DNA from: Pseudomonadota bacterium
Lineage (GTDB): Bacteria > Pseudomonadota > Alphaproteobacteria > Rhodospirillales > Magnetospirillaceae
Assembly (NCBI GenBank): GCA_021848545.1
Contig: JAJZUL010000015.1
Coordinates: 1-62,438 of the forward strand
DNA length: 62,438 nucleotides
Reading direction: 5' to 3'
The notes under the pieces were generated by a model, which ran no database searches, was not told where the DNA came from, and saw only the letters and a list, made by a program, of their open reading frames with translations. The position numbers were made by a program, and so were the translations under genes. Each line of letters starts with the position of its first letter. Positions within the stretch are counted from its first letter, which is position 1. Positions 8,150 to 16,987 of the stretch are shown piece by piece.

Positions 8150-9064
8150 TCAGTCGGCCTTGATCAAAGTCCCCACGCCGTGCGGCGTGAACAGTTCCAG
8201 CAGGACCGCGTGCGGCACCCGTCCGTCCAGGATCACCGCCGCCTCGACCCCCTGTTCCACCGCCTCCAGGCAGGTTTCGACCTTGGGGATCATCCCGCCC
8301 GAGATGGTGCCGTCGGTGATCGCCGACCGGACCTGGGCCGCGGTCATTTCCGGGATCAGGTTGCCGGCCCCGTCGAGCACGCCGGCCACGTCGGTCAGCA
8401 TCAGCAGCCGCCTGGCCCCGCACTTGGCGGCGATGGCGCCGGCGGCGGTATCGGCGTTGATGTTGTAGGTTTCCCCGGCCGGTCCCATCCCCAGCGGCGC
8501 CACCACCGGGATGACGTCGGATTCGCGGAAGACGTCGAGGATATGGGGGGTGATTTCGGCCGGTTCGCCGACGAAACCGAGATCGAGGGTGCGCGGAATC
8601 CCGCTGTCCGGGTCCAGACGGGTGCGCTTGAGCTTGCGGGCGCGGATCAGATGGCCGTCCTTGCCCGACAGGCCCACGGCGACGCCGCCGGCCTCGTTGA
8701 TCGCCGACACGATCCGCTTGTTGATCGAGCCCGACAGGATCATCTCGACCACCTCGACGGTGGCTTCGTCGGTATAGCGCAGGCCGTCCACCCGTTCGGT
8801 GACGATGTCGAGCCGCTTGAGCATGCGGTCGATCTGGGGACCGCCGCCATGAACCACCACCGGATGGATGCCGACCTGTTTCAGCAAGGTCACGTCGCGG
8901 GCGAACAGGCGCGACAGATCGGCCTTGTCCATGGCGTTGCCGCCATATTTGACCACCACCGTCTCATCCGAGAATTGCCGCATGAAGGGCAGCGCCTCGG
9001 ACAGGACCTTGGCCCGCTCCAGCCAGGTGTCGCGATCGGGCATTGTGTCGGGCGTATCGCTCAT
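8150..9064 (-). CDS. argB: Acetylglutamate kinase
   Basis: A 304-residue amino-acid kinase that phosphorylates N-acetylglutamate in arginine synthesis. VKYGGNAM near the N-terminus and [10 protein letters not shown] are the phosphate- and substrate-binding loops, and the NINADTAAG segment lies in the nucleotide domain. Length is normal for arginine-sensitive, hexameric forms that carry an N-terminal helix. Its ATG overlaps the engB stop by 4 bp (ATGA), so it is translationally coupled and ends the rpmH-to-argB group. No other arg gene is in the window. Confidence 0.95.
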   Translation of the reverse strand: MSDTPDTMPDRDTWLERAKVLSEALPFMRQFSDETVVVKYGGNAMDKADLSRLFARDVTLLKQVGIHPVVVHGGGPQIDRMLKRLDIVTERVDGLRYTDEATVEVVEMILSGSINKRIVSAINEAGGVAVGLSGKDGHLIRARKLKRTRLDPDSGIPRTLDLGFVGEPAEITPHILDVFRESDVIPVVAPLGMGPAGETYNINADTAAGAIAAKCGARRLLMLTDVAGVLDGAGNLIPEMTAAQVRSAITDGTISGGMIPKVETCLEAVEQGVEAAVILDGRVPHAVLLELFTPHGVGTLIKAD

Positions 9065-9717
9065 GATTGCTCCGGATTGGCCAATTGCGCCAGCTCGGCC
9101 TTCAGTTCGGCGATGCCGTCGCCTTTTTCCGAGCTGGTGACGAGAAGAACGGGATGCGCCGCCGTGCGTTTGGCGATCTCGGACGCGGTGGCGGCCCTGA
9201 CCGCCTCCAATTCCGCCGCCTTCAGCTTGTCGGCCTTGGTCAGCACCACCTGATAGATCACCGCCGCCTGATCGAGATGGCCCATCATATCGCGGTCGCT
9301 GTCCTTGAGGCCATGGCGCGCATCGATCAGCAGCATCACCCGGCGCAGTACCGGGCGGCCGCGCAGATAGCCGCGCACCAGACGGGTCCAGCGTTCGACC
9401 TTGTCCTTGGGCGCCTTGGCGAAGCCGTAACCCGGCATGTCGGCCAGGATCATCCGTCCGCCCACGTCGAAGAAATTCAGCTCCTGGGTGCGGCCCGGCG
9501 TGTTCGAGGTCCGGGCCACGGTCGCCCGTCCGCAGACGGCGTTGATCAGCGAGGATTTGCCCACATTGGACCGCCCGGCGAAGGCGATTTCCGGCAGGGC
9601 GAAGGGCGGCAGCGCGTCGAGCCGGTCCACCCCCCTGAGAAAGGTCACCGGCCCGGCGAACAGCAGACGCCCGGCTTCGCGGGCGATCGCGTCGGCGGCC
9701 TCGTCGTCACCGTTCAC
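9061..9717 (-). CDS. engB: Ribosome biogenesis GTPase EngB/YsxC
   Basis: A 218-residue TRAFAC GTPase needed for late large-subunit assembly. All the G motifs can be read: G1 [11 protein letters not shown]2 threonine in the NTPG region, G3 DMPGYG and G4 TKAD. It lies 10 bp after yidC and overlaps argB by 4 bp in the conserved alphaproteobacterial order. Nothing odd is seen. Confidence 0.96.
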   Translation of the reverse strand: MNGDDEAADAIAREAGRLLFAGPVTFLRGVDRLDALPPFALPEIAFAGRSNVGKSSLINAVCGRATVARTSNTPGRTQELNFFDVGGRMILADMPGYGFAKAPKDKVERWTRLVRGYLRGRPVLRRVMLLIDARHGLKDSDRDMMGHLDQAAVIYQVVLTKADKLKAAELEAVRAATASEIAKRTAAHPVLLVTSSEKGDGIAELKAELAQLANPEQS

Positions 9718-9727
9718 GGAGGTCCCC

Positions 9728-11503
9728 TCAGGCCGGCTTCTTCTGCGTCTTCGCCATCTTCCGCATGATCACCCATTGCTGGAGAATCGACAGCATGTTG
9801 CTCCATGCCCAGTAGATGACCAGCCCCGAAGCGAAGCGACCCAGCATGAAGGTGAAGACGATGGGCAGGAACTGGAACAGCTTGGCCTGCATCGGGTCGG
9901 CCATCTGCGGATTGAGCTTTTGCTGAAGCCACATGGTGACGCCCATGATCAACGGCCATATGCCGATATGCAGGAACGGGAACAGATGGGTCGGATCCCA
10001 GGGGATCAGGCCGAACAGGGTGAAGACATTGGTCGGATCGGGCGCCGACAGATCGTGAATCCACCAGATGAAGGGCGCGTGGCGCATCTCGATGGTGACG
10101 AACAGCACCTTGTACAGGGCAAAGAAGACCGGCACCTGCACCACCATGGGCAGACATCCGCCGGCGGGATTGATCTTCTCGCGCTTGTAAAGCGCCATCA
10201 TCTCCTGTTGCAGCCGCACCTTGTCGTCGGAGAAACGCTCCTGCATCCGCTTGATTTCCGGCTGCAGCGCCTTCATCCGGCTCATGGCCGAATAGGATTT
10301 GTTGGCCAGCGGGAACATCGCCAGTTTGATCAGCACGGTCATGGCGAGGATGGCCAGACCCATATTGCCCAATGCCTGGTGCAGCATCTGCAACAGATAG
10401 AAGAACGGCTTGGTCAGGAACCAGAACCAGCCGAAATCGATGGCGAAGGAGAATTTGGGGATGTGCAGCTTGGCGCTGTAGGCGTCGAGCAGCCCGACGA
10501 TCTTGGCGCCGGCGAAGAAATGGAACTGAACCTGGGCGGAGGCGCCGGGCGCGATCACCGTCGGCGTCGCGGCGGTGAAATCGGCCTGGTAATGCTTGCC
10601 GGCCGCGGTCTCGGCATAGGTGAAGCGGCCGGTGCCCCGAACCGTGTCGGCGGGCACCACCGCCGTCAGCCAGTATTTGTCGGTGAACCCGATCCAGCCG
10701 CCGGTGGATTGGTCGGACCATTGCGGGTCCTTGCGCAGATCCTTGTAGCTCTTTTCGTGGACCGATCCGTCAAGCTCGCCGATCGGCCCCTCGTGCAGGA
10801 TATAAGTGCTGGATTCCGGCGGCTTGCCGCCGCGGGCGACGGAACCGTAGGAATAGAGCTTGACCGGCTTCGACCCGTAATTCTCGACCCGCTGCGACAC
10901 GGTGAACATGTAGTTCTCGTCCACCTGATAGGTGCGCACGAACCGCAGACCCTGGCCGTTATCCCAGGTCATGACCACTGGGTGGCCCACCGAAAGCACG
11001 CCGTGGGGATCGACCGGATGCCAGATGGTGGCCGGTCCCGGAACCTTGACTCCCGCGCCGGCCACCCAGCCGAACTCGGCGTAATAGGGATTGGGCGATC
11101 CCGGCGGCGACAGCAGGGTGATGTAAGGGCTCTTGGGATCGATCGTCTTGTGATACTTGATCAGCGTCAGATCGTCGATGCGCGCGCCGGTGACCGAAAT
11201 CGAACCGCTCAGGCTGGGCGTGCGGATGGGAATGCGCACGCTGTCGGCCAGGGCCTGGGCGCGGGTTTCCTTGGCCGCCGTGGCCTGGATGTCGGGCGCC
11301 GTGGCGTTGGACGCGGAAGCCGGCGGCACCGTCGCCTGTCCGGCCCCGCCGTTGGCTTTCTTCGTCGCCATGGCCGCCGTCTGGACCGCCGGCGTCGGCG
11401 GCGCGGGGTGCTTGCCCTGGAACAAAGCCATCAGCTGGGGAAAGCCGAACAGGATCGCGGCCGAAATGATAATGGCGATAATCAGATTGCGCTGGTCGTC
11501 CAT
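9728..11503 (-). CDS. yidC: Membrane protein insertase YidC
   Basis: A 591-residue inner-membrane insertase of the Gram-negative type. One N-terminal membrane segment (residues ~6-24) is followed by a large periplasmic beta domain. The C-terminal 60-kDa inner-membrane-protein core (residues ~355-580) has five hydrophobic stretches and the hydrophilic-groove segment. It inserts membrane proteins alone or with SecYEG. It follows yidD by 6 bp in the rpmH-rnpA-yidD-yidC order. The linker after the first helix is rich in Ala and Thr, as is usual. Confidence 0.97.
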   Translation of the reverse strand: MDDQRNLIIAIIISAAILFGFPQLMALFQGKHPAPPTPAVQTAAMATKKANGGAGQATVPPASASNATAPDIQATAAKETRAQALADSVRIPIRTPSLSGSISVTGARIDDLTLIKYHKTIDPKSPYITLLSPPGSPNPYYAEFGWVAGAGVKVPGPATIWHPVDPHGVLSVGHPVVMTWDNGQGLRFVRTYQVDENYMFTVSQRVENYGSKPVKLYSYGSVARGGKPPESSTYILHEGPIGELDGSVHEKSYKDLRKDPQWSDQSTGGWIGFTDKYWLTAVVPADTVRGTGRFTYAETAAGKHYQADFTAATPTVIAPGASAQVQFHFFAGAKIVGLLDAYSAKLHIPKFSFAIDFGWFWFLTKPFFYLLQMLHQALGNMGLAILAMTVLIKLAMFPLANKSYSAMSRMKALQPEIKRMQERFSDDKVRLQQEMMALYKREKINPAGGCLPMVVQVPVFFALYKVLFVTIEMRHAPFIWWIHDLSAPDPTNVFTLFGLIPWDPTHLFPFLHIGIWPLIMGVTMWLQQKLNPQMADPMQAKLFQFLPIVFTFMLGRFASGLVIYWAWSNMLSILQQWVIMRKMAKTQKKPA

Positions 11504-11509
11504 GACATC

Positions 11510-11842
11510 CTAATCCGGGTGCCGACCGAACGCCGCGCCATCGGCGCGAGGGGGCCGGGGTTGCATCGCGGGCGCCTGACAGCAGCGCCGGGAGTGTGAT
11601 CCGGGCCGCTCGCGATGATGCGGTTCCGGTACGGGGTCGAACCCCCCTTCGTTCCAGGGATGGCAGCGCAGAATACGGCGCACCGCCAGCCAGCTCCCCT
11701 TGAACGCCCCATGACGGGCCACGGCCTCCAGGCCGTACTGCGAGCATGTCGGATGAAAACGGCAGCTCGACGGCAGTATCGGTGAAAGCAGCAGCTGGTA
11801 GGCGCGGATCAAACCGCGCAACAGCATGGCGAGCGGACTCAT
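11510..11842 (-). CDS. yidD: Membrane protein insertion efficiency factor YidD
   Basis: A 110-residue protein with the family core in the first ~75 residues, including [14 protein letters not shown] and the [12 protein letters not shown] motif. The N-terminus is amphipathic and membrane-associating. The last ~35 residues are a basic tail, low in conservation. It assists YidC-dependent insertion. The ATG at 11842 overlaps the rnpA stop by 4 bp, and it sits directly before yidC. Confidence 0.95.
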   Translation of the reverse strand: MSPLAMLLRGLIRAYQLLLSPILPSSCRFHPTCSQYGLEAVARHGAFKGSWLAVRRILRCHPWNEGGFDPVPEPHHRERPGSHSRRCCQAPAMQPRPPRADGAAFGRHPD

Positions 11843-12369
11843 GAGTCCTCCGTGACATCCCCGTCTGGTTGCTGGCGGCCGGCCTCCATGGTTGGGGACG
11901 CCGGAGCCGAATGAGGCGACGCGCGGGAAGCGATCCGGTCATCGGACCGCAACGCGCCGACCCGTTTTAACGCGCCACGCAAATCCTGCAAGAGAAGAGA
12001 ATATGGCCGCGTCAGAGTTTCCCGCCGGCCGATCACCACATAATCGCGTCCGGGCGCCGCCCAAAGGGGAAACAGTTCGGCCACCGCCGCGCGCAACCGC
12101 CGCCGGGCGCGATTGCGCTCGACCGCGTTGCCGACCTTCTTCGATGTGGTGAAACCGACCCGTACGGCCGTTTCGCCCAAACGGCGACCCGCCGTTTCCG
12201 CCGGGTTTTCATCCGGCGGTGAATGGGTGGGAACGGGCGCAGCCTGGAGAATCAGACCGGGTGCCGCCCATTTGCGGCGCGCCGCGGCGACGCGCAAAAA
12301 ATCGGCCCGCTTAAGAAGCCGCCGTAGCGGATTCCGTACCCCCTGCTCCGGAGCCAAAGACCCGGGCAA
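11839..12369 (-). CDS. rnpA: Ribonuclease P protein component
   Basis: A 176-residue RnpA, the protein cofactor of RNase P for tRNA 5' maturation. The RNR signature is clear ([13 protein letters not shown]), preceded by GFTTSKKVG. The protein is longer than the usual ~120 residues: there is an insert of ~25 residues ([19 protein letters not shown]) before the signature and a low-complexity C-terminal extension. The start is the TTG at 12369, 5 bp after rpmH; no closer ATG fits, so the exact start is uncertain. Confidence 0.9.
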   Translation of the reverse strand: MPGSLAPEQGVRNPLRRLLKRADFLRVAAARRKWAAPGLILQAAPVPTHSPPDENPAETAGRRLGETAVRVGFTTSKKVGNAVERNRARRRLRAAVAELFPLWAAPGRDYVVIGRRETLTRPYSLLLQDLRGALKRVGALRSDDRIASRASPHSAPASPTMEAGRQQPDGDVTEDS

Positions 12370-12374
12370 CGAAC

Positions 12375-12509
12375 TCAGGCGGACAGACGCTTGCGGCCCT
12401 TGGCGCGGCGGTTGGCCACCACCTTGCGGCCACCGACGGTCGCCATGCGGGCGCGGAAGCCGTGACGGCGGGCGCGGACGAGCTTGCTCGGTTGGTAGGT
12501 GCGCTTCAC
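12375..12509 (-). CDS. rpmH: Ribosomal protein bL34
   Basis: A 44-residue bL34. The GTG at 12509 begins [20 protein letters not shown], and the protein ends GRKRLSA before TGA at 12375. The family sequence is complete. It is the first gene of the rpmH-rnpA-yidD-yidC group, with a strong promoter ~50 bp upstream. It is short and starts with GTG, so automated calling can miss it. Confidence 0.97.
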   Translation of the reverse strand: MKRTYQPSKLVRARRHGFRARMATVGGRKVVANRRAKGRKRLSA

Positions 12510-12556
12510 GGGAAAAACTCCGGTTCGAACGAAAGGCGAAAAAAACGGAAGCCGGG

Positions 12557-12586
12557 CTTATAGGCCAGGGACCCGGCCCGTGTCAA
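12557..12586 (-). promoter_or_regulatory. Sigma-70 promoter of the rpmH operon
   Basis: On the minus strand a perfect TTGACA -35 (12586-12581) is followed after 18 bp by TATAAG (12562-12557). It lies 48 bp upstream of the rpmH start codon. It is one of the best sigma-70 matches in the window and fits a strong ribosomal-protein promoter. The remainder of the gap 12587-12810 shows nothing else clear. Confidence 0.75.
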
Positions 12587-12810
12587 CCTGGCTTGACCCG
12601 GATTTTCCCATACGGGCACCGATTTGACGGGGACGAATCCGGCGACAGGGCAGGCAGACCACGGAACACGTTGACCTCTTTGGCCAAGCCCGCCAAGGTG
12701 AATCCGCCGCGGCGAAGCCGGGATTTACGGATTTGAGGTCGTGCGATGGTCGCATTCATCACGGCGGTGCCTGTCGCCCCGTCCGGTCGATCGGTCGGAG
12801 CCGCGGCCCG

Positions 12811-13917
12811 ATGAAAGACACGGCGGAAATCGGGTCCTTCGCCGTGGCCCACGCCCGCGGCGACGCCTGGGGGCCCGTGGCCAAAACCTGTCTGGACGCC
12901 ATCGCCGAGGCCGCGGCCAAAGCCAATTTCGGCGTTCTGTACGCGACCGAGGCCCTGGGCGATCAATTACCCAGCATCCTTACCTTTCTGCGCGAAACCA
13001 CCCGCATCCCCCACTGGCTGGGCGCGGTGGCGCCCGGATTGAGCGCCGACGACAGCGAATACCGTGAAGACGGCGCCGTGGCGGTGATGGTCGGCCGGCT
13101 GCCCAAGGGCCGGTTCAGCTTGGTGCCCGACCTTGAGGATACGGGGATCGGCCCCGGCGCGGTGATCCTGCACGCCAACCCCGACAGCCCGGCCGTGCCG
13201 GGACTGGTCGCCGACCTCGGCCGCGACCGCCGGATCGTGGCCGGCGGCCTGATTTCCCCGGCATTCGGCCCCAACCAGATCGCCGACAGCCTGATTTCGG
13301 GCGCGGCCTCGGGCCTGCTGCTGGGACCCGATATCGCGGTGGTCAGCGGCATGAGCCAGGGATGCAGCCCCATCGGCCGCCCCCATACGGTCACCGGGGC
13401 GTGGCAGAACGTGGTGATGAGCCTTGACGGCCGCCCGGCCCTGGAGGTGCTGAAGGACGAGGCCGGAGACCTGATCGCCCGCGATCTGCGTCGCGCCGCC
13501 GGCTATATTCACGTGGCGCTGCCGGTGCCCGGCGGCACCGACCATGATTATCTGGTCCGCAGTCTGGTGGGAATCGACACCCGCCAGGGCTGGCTGGCGG
13601 TGGGAGAGCGCCTGGACGAAGGCCAGAAACTGATGTTCGTCCATCGCGACGGCAACGCCGCCCGCGCCGATCTCGACCGCATGCTGGACGGCGTCCGGCG
13701 GGATTTGGACGGAAGGCCGGCCCTGGCCGCCTTCCATATATCCTGCATCGCCCGCGGCCATCACATGTTCGGAGAGATGGGCGCCGAAACCCGGCGCGTG
13801 CGCGCGGCGCTGGACGGCGTGCCGCTGATCGGTTTTTTCGCCAATGGCGAAATCGCCGGCGACCGCCTTTATTCCTATACCGGGGTGCTCACCGTGATCG
13901 CCGGCGCGAAGCCATGA
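12811..13917 (+). CDS. FIST-domain protein
   Basis: A stand-alone FIST protein of 368 residues from the ATG at 12811. The FIST_N half spans residues ~25-215, with the family's glycine-rich core (GLLLGPDIAVVSG). The FIST_C half follows, with the late signature around GVPLIGFFANGEIAG. FIST domains are sensory modules thought to bind small ligands such as amino acids. No kinase, cyclase or receptor domain is attached. Its stop overlaps the thpR start by 4 bp (ATGA), suggesting co-translation. Function in this cell is unknown. Confidence 0.88.
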   Translation: MKDTAEIGSFAVAHARGDAWGPVAKTCLDAIAEAAAKANFGVLYATEALGDQLPSILTFLRETTRIPHWLGAVAPGLSADDSEYREDGAVAVMVGRLPKGRFSLVPDLEDTGIGPGAVILHANPDSPAVPGLVADLGRDRRIVAGGLISPAFGPNQIADSLISGAASGLLLGPDIAVVSGMSQGCSPIGRPHTVTGAWQNVVMSLDGRPALEVLKDEAGDLIARDLRRAAGYIHVALPVPGGTDHDYLVRSLVGIDTRQGWLAVGERLDEGQKLMFVHRDGNAARADLDRMLDGVRRDLDGRPALAAFHISCIARGHHMFGEMGAETRRVRAALDGVPLIGFFANGEIAGDRLYSYTGVLTVIAGAKP

Positions 13918-14453
13918 TCCGCCTGTTCGTCGGCATCGGCCTGGACGCGGCGCTGACCCGGACTCTGGAATCCGTGGCGGCGGGCCTGCCCGGCGCCCGC
14001 TGGGTGGATGCCGAAACGCTTCACGTCACCCTGCGTTTCATCGGCGAGGTCGAGGACGGCATCGCCCGGGACATCGACGAGGTCCTGGCCGACATCCATG
14101 CGCCCGCCTTCGATCTGACCCTGGACGGATTCGGCATTTTCGGCCATCGCCGGCCCCACAGCCTGTGGGCCGGTGTGGCGCGCGACCCCGCTCTGGAGCG
14201 TTTGCACGCCAAGATCGAAACCGCCCTGGTTCGGAGCGGCCTGCCCCCCGAACCCCGCAAATTCCTGCCCCATGTCACCCTGGCGCGCCTGACCGACACC
14301 CCCGCCACCCGCCTTCAGGATTTCGTCGCCCGCAATTCCCCGTTCCGGGCCGGACCGCAACGGGTGGAGCATTTCACCCTGTTTTCCAGCACACTGGGCC
14401 ATGGCGGCGCCCGCTACGATCCGCTGGCCGATTATCCCCTGGATTCGGCATGA
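13914..14453 (+). CDS. thpR: RNA 2',3'-cyclic phosphodiesterase
   Basis: A 179-residue LigT/2H phosphoesterase. The two catalytic HxTx motifs are at residues 37-40 (HVTL) and 120-123 (HVTL), the right spacing for the fold. Family members open 2',3'-cyclic phosphates on RNA ends, and some ligate tRNA halves in vitro. It is translationally coupled to the FIST gene upstream and followed after 28 bp by the MFS transporter. The FIST-ThpR-MFS run looks like one operon. Confidence 0.92.
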   Translation: MIRLFVGIGLDAALTRTLESVAAGLPGARWVDAETLHVTLRFIGEVEDGIARDIDEVLADIHAPAFDLTLDGFGIFGHRRPHSLWAGVARDPALERLHAKIETALVRSGLPPEPRKFLPHVTLARLTDTPATRLQDFVARNSPFRAGPQRVEHFTLFSSTLGHGGARYDPLADYPLDSA

Positions 14454-14481
14454 TCCGCTTCTTCGCACATTGCGGGGCGTC

Positions 14482-15660
14482 GTGAGGACGCGCCGGACCG
14501 CGTTGCCCCGCACCGTCTGGATGCTGGGGCTGGTCAGCCTGCTGATGGACACCTCGTCGGAAGCGATCCATAGCGTGCTGCCGCTGTTTCTGGCCGGCGT
14601 GCTGGGCGCCAGCCCGCTGGTCATCGGCCTGATCGAAGGAATCGGCGAAGCCACCGGAGCCATCACCAAGCTGTTTTCCGGCCGCCTGTCCGACCGCATC
14701 GGTCGCCGCAAGGGATTGCTGATCGGCGGATACGGCCTGGCCGCCCTGACCAAGCCGATTTTCGCCCTGGCCCCCTCGGTGAGCTGGGTGCTGGGCGCCC
14801 GCTTCGTCGATCGCGTCGGCAAAGGCATCCGCGGCGCCCCCCGCGACGCTCTGGTGGCGGACGTGACCCCGGCCGGCCGGCTGGGCGCCGCCTATGGTTT
14901 GCGCCAAAGCCTGGACACCATCGGCGCCGTCGCCGGGCCGGTGCTGGCCCTGGCCCTGCTGGCCTTATGGCACGACGCCTACCGCGTCGTCTTCTGGGTC
15001 GCGGCGATTCCGGCGGCGGCGACAATCGTGGTGCTGGCGCTGGGCGTGCGCGAACCCCGGCGGCACGGCGCGGGTCCGGCGCCGCGTCCGCCGCCGCTGA
15101 CCCGCGACGGGCTGGCCCGGCTGGGGCGGCCCTTCTGGCTGGCCACGGTGACCGCCGTGCTGATGACCATGGCCCGCTTCAGCGAAGCCTTTCTGGTGCT
15201 GCGGGCCGCCGACAGCGGTCTGCATGCCGGTTTGGCCCCCGTCATCATCGTTGCCATGAACATGGTCTATGCCCTGGCCGGCTATCCGGTCGGGCTGCTG
15301 TCCGACCGGGTCGGCCGGCGCGGTCTGCTGGGATGGGGATTGGCGGCCCTGATCGCCGCCGATCTGGCTCTGGGCCTGGGTCATGGCGTGGTGGCGGTGT
15401 TGGCCGGCGGCGCCCTGTGGGGATTGCACATGGGCATGACCCAGGGCGTGCTGTCGGCGCTGGTCGCCGACGCCGCCCCCGTCGAGGCCAGGGGCACCGC
15501 CTTCGGCCTGTTTCACCTGTTGACCGGCCTCAGCATGCTGGCGGCCAGTCTGGCCGCCGGCGCGCTGTGGAGTCTGAGCGGACCGGCCGCCGCCTTTCTG
15601 ACCGGCGCCGGCTTCGCCGCCCTGGCCCTGCTTCTGTCCCGCGCGCCTTTGCGCGCCTGA
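14482..15660 (+). CDS. Major facilitator superfamily transporter
   Basis: A 392-residue MFS permease from the GTG at 14482. Twelve hydrophobic segments can be traced. The loop between helices 2 and 3 carries the MFS signature SGRLSDRIGRRKG, repeated in the second half as SDRVGRRG. A cytoplasmic loop near mid-protein (EPRRHGAGPAPRPPP) splits the two six-helix bundles. The substrate is not evident. The start is chosen because the longer frame overlaps thpR and lacks hydrophobic character. Confidence 0.88.
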   Translation: MRTRRTALPRTVWMLGLVSLLMDTSSEAIHSVLPLFLAGVLGASPLVIGLIEGIGEATGAITKLFSGRLSDRIGRRKGLLIGGYGLAALTKPIFALAPSVSWVLGARFVDRVGKGIRGAPRDALVADVTPAGRLGAAYGLRQSLDTIGAVAGPVLALALLALWHDAYRVVFWVAAIPAAATIVVLALGVREPRRHGAGPAPRPPPLTRDGLARLGRPFWLATVTAVLMTMARFSEAFLVLRAADSGLHAGLAPVIIVAMNMVYALAGYPVGLLSDRVGRRGLLGWGLAALIAADLALGLGHGVVAVLAGGALWGLHMGMTQGVLSALVADAAPVEARGTAFGLFHLLTGLSMLAASLAAGALWSLSGPAAAFLTGAGFAALALLLSRAPLRA

Positions 15661-15710
15661 CCGCCCCCATCGCCAGGCACCCACCGCGGCGGGCTTCGCC
15701 ATGGTGGCCG

Positions 15711-15780
15711 CTCCGCACGCTGCGGCGGCCTCAACGGCCTGGCCGCTCCGCTCCAACGCGCCTTCACCCGATGACCCTGC
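15711..15780 (+). repeat. Family A fragment, right half only
   Basis: Matches the right half of family A from CTCCGCACGCTGCGGCGGCC to TTCACCCGATGACCCTG. The terminal repeat has one change and the left end is missing. It lies between the MFS gene and rpsT. It is a decayed copy. Confidence 0.7.
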
Positions 15781-15870
15781 CCGGCGCCGTTTCCCGCTTG
15801 ACGATGCCGGCCGGCCCGCTTATAAACGCGCCTTCCGATTTGCCGCATATCAGTCAAGCAGGTTTTGTCC

Positions 15871-16143
15871 ATGGCCCACCATCCGTCGGCTAAAAAGCGC
15901 ATTCGTCAGACCGAGCGCCGTACCGCCGTCAACCGCAACCGCGTCAGCCGCATCCGCTCTTTCGTCAAGAAGGTGGAGCTGGCCATCGCCGGCGGTGATT
16001 CCACCGCCGCCGCCGAAGCCTTGAAGGCCGCCGAGCCGGAATTGATGCGCGGCGCCCAAAGCGGCGTTCTGCACAAGAACACCGCGTCGCGCAAGGTCAG
16101 CCGCCTGACCGCCCGCGTCAAAGAGATGAAGCCCCAGGCGTAA
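15871..16143 (+). CDS. rpsT: Ribosomal protein bS20
   Basis: A 90-residue bS20 with the family start [17 protein letters not shown] and the alanine- and lysine-rich helical C-terminus ([12 protein letters not shown]). The ATG at 15871 is preferred over an in-frame TTG two codons earlier. It sits upstream of dnaA, the usual arrangement in Rhodospirillales. Confidence 0.96.
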   Translation: MAHHPSAKKRIRQTERRTAVNRNRVSRIRSFVKKVELAIAGGDSTAAAEALKAAEPELMRGAQSGVLHKNTASRKVSRLTARVKEMKPQA

Positions 16144-16253
16144 TCGATCGCCGGGACCCGGGACGGCCGCGCGATCGTCAGCGTCGCGCGGCACGCATCC
16201 CGACGCATCACGATTCGAAAAACATCACGAATCCCCGGAGCCGGATGCGATCC

Positions 16254-16278
16254 GGTTGAATCGCCGCGCGATTCAACC
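16254..16278 (+). terminator. Hairpin downstream of rpsT
   Basis: GGTTGAATCG (16254-16263) and CGATTCAACC (16269-16278) form a perfect 10-bp stem with loop CCGCG. A smaller CCGGA/TCCGG stem lies just before. The site is 110 bp after the rpsT stop, so it may end rpsT transcription. There is no T-run. Confidence 0.55.
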
Positions 16279-16539
16279 TGACGTCCGAACCGTTTCCAAA
16301 TCAATAAATCAGAGCGCGACGGCCTTGGGTCGGCGCGTTGGCGTGTCCCTTTGGCGCGGGCATCGTGCTCCGGGCGGCCGCGCCGGCGGTCGGCGGACCG
16401 CCGGTCGTTTGCGGCGCGTCCCCACCTTCGGCACAGGACAAAACGGGAATGCCTTCGGTTGCGCACCGCCGGCATTTGGCATCCGCGGGATGCAAGGCCC
16501 CCCTGCGGCCGACCAGAGTCGAGGCGTACTTTGGTCTCC

Positions 16540-16745
16540 GCGATTGCAAGAAAAAAATTTTTCACGTTCGCGTTCCGGTCCGGTTGCGAGTCTCTCTGAG
16601 CGTCGCTAGAGTCCCTCCCCGGAGCAGAGACGACAGTAATGGAAGCGCAAAAAGATACGAATTCGATAAAATTTTACGCGTTCGTTTTTATGCCGATTTC
16701 ATAACTTGAACTTTGCTTTTCAGTTACTTTCATTTTGTAACTACT
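16540..16745 (+). other. AT-rich block upstream of dnaA
   Basis: The 844-bp gap between rpsT and dnaA has no gene I can support. Inside it, 16540-16745 is the most AT-rich stretch of the window, with AAGAAAAAAATTTTTCACG near 16549 and AAAATTTTACG near 16672. It probably carries the dnaA promoter(s). An origin function was considered, but I find no DnaA boxes (TTATNCACA) here, so it is recorded only as compositionally distinct. Confidence 0.5.
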
Positions 16746-16987
16746 ACCTTGGGACGCTCCAGCCATGGCGGCTTTTTTGCCGGGCTTGGGCGCAGGATTG
16801 CGAAATTGTGACGCCGGGGCGCGTCGCGAAGCTCCGTCGCAAACCTGCAACAATGGCCGGTCCGCGCATGCGGGCCAATTGTAGGGGGGATCGTCGTGCC
16901 GCGGGCTGATGACGGAACCGAAAACAGGGACCAAAGAAATTTGCCGGTTGAATCGCCATCGCACGATGCCCCCGCTAGACTTCGGCC

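Noticed and set aside
16144-16987. Replication origin upstream of dnaA
   Set aside because: No TTATNCACA boxes on either strand by eye. AT-richness alone is not enough, so it is reported only as an AT-rich block.
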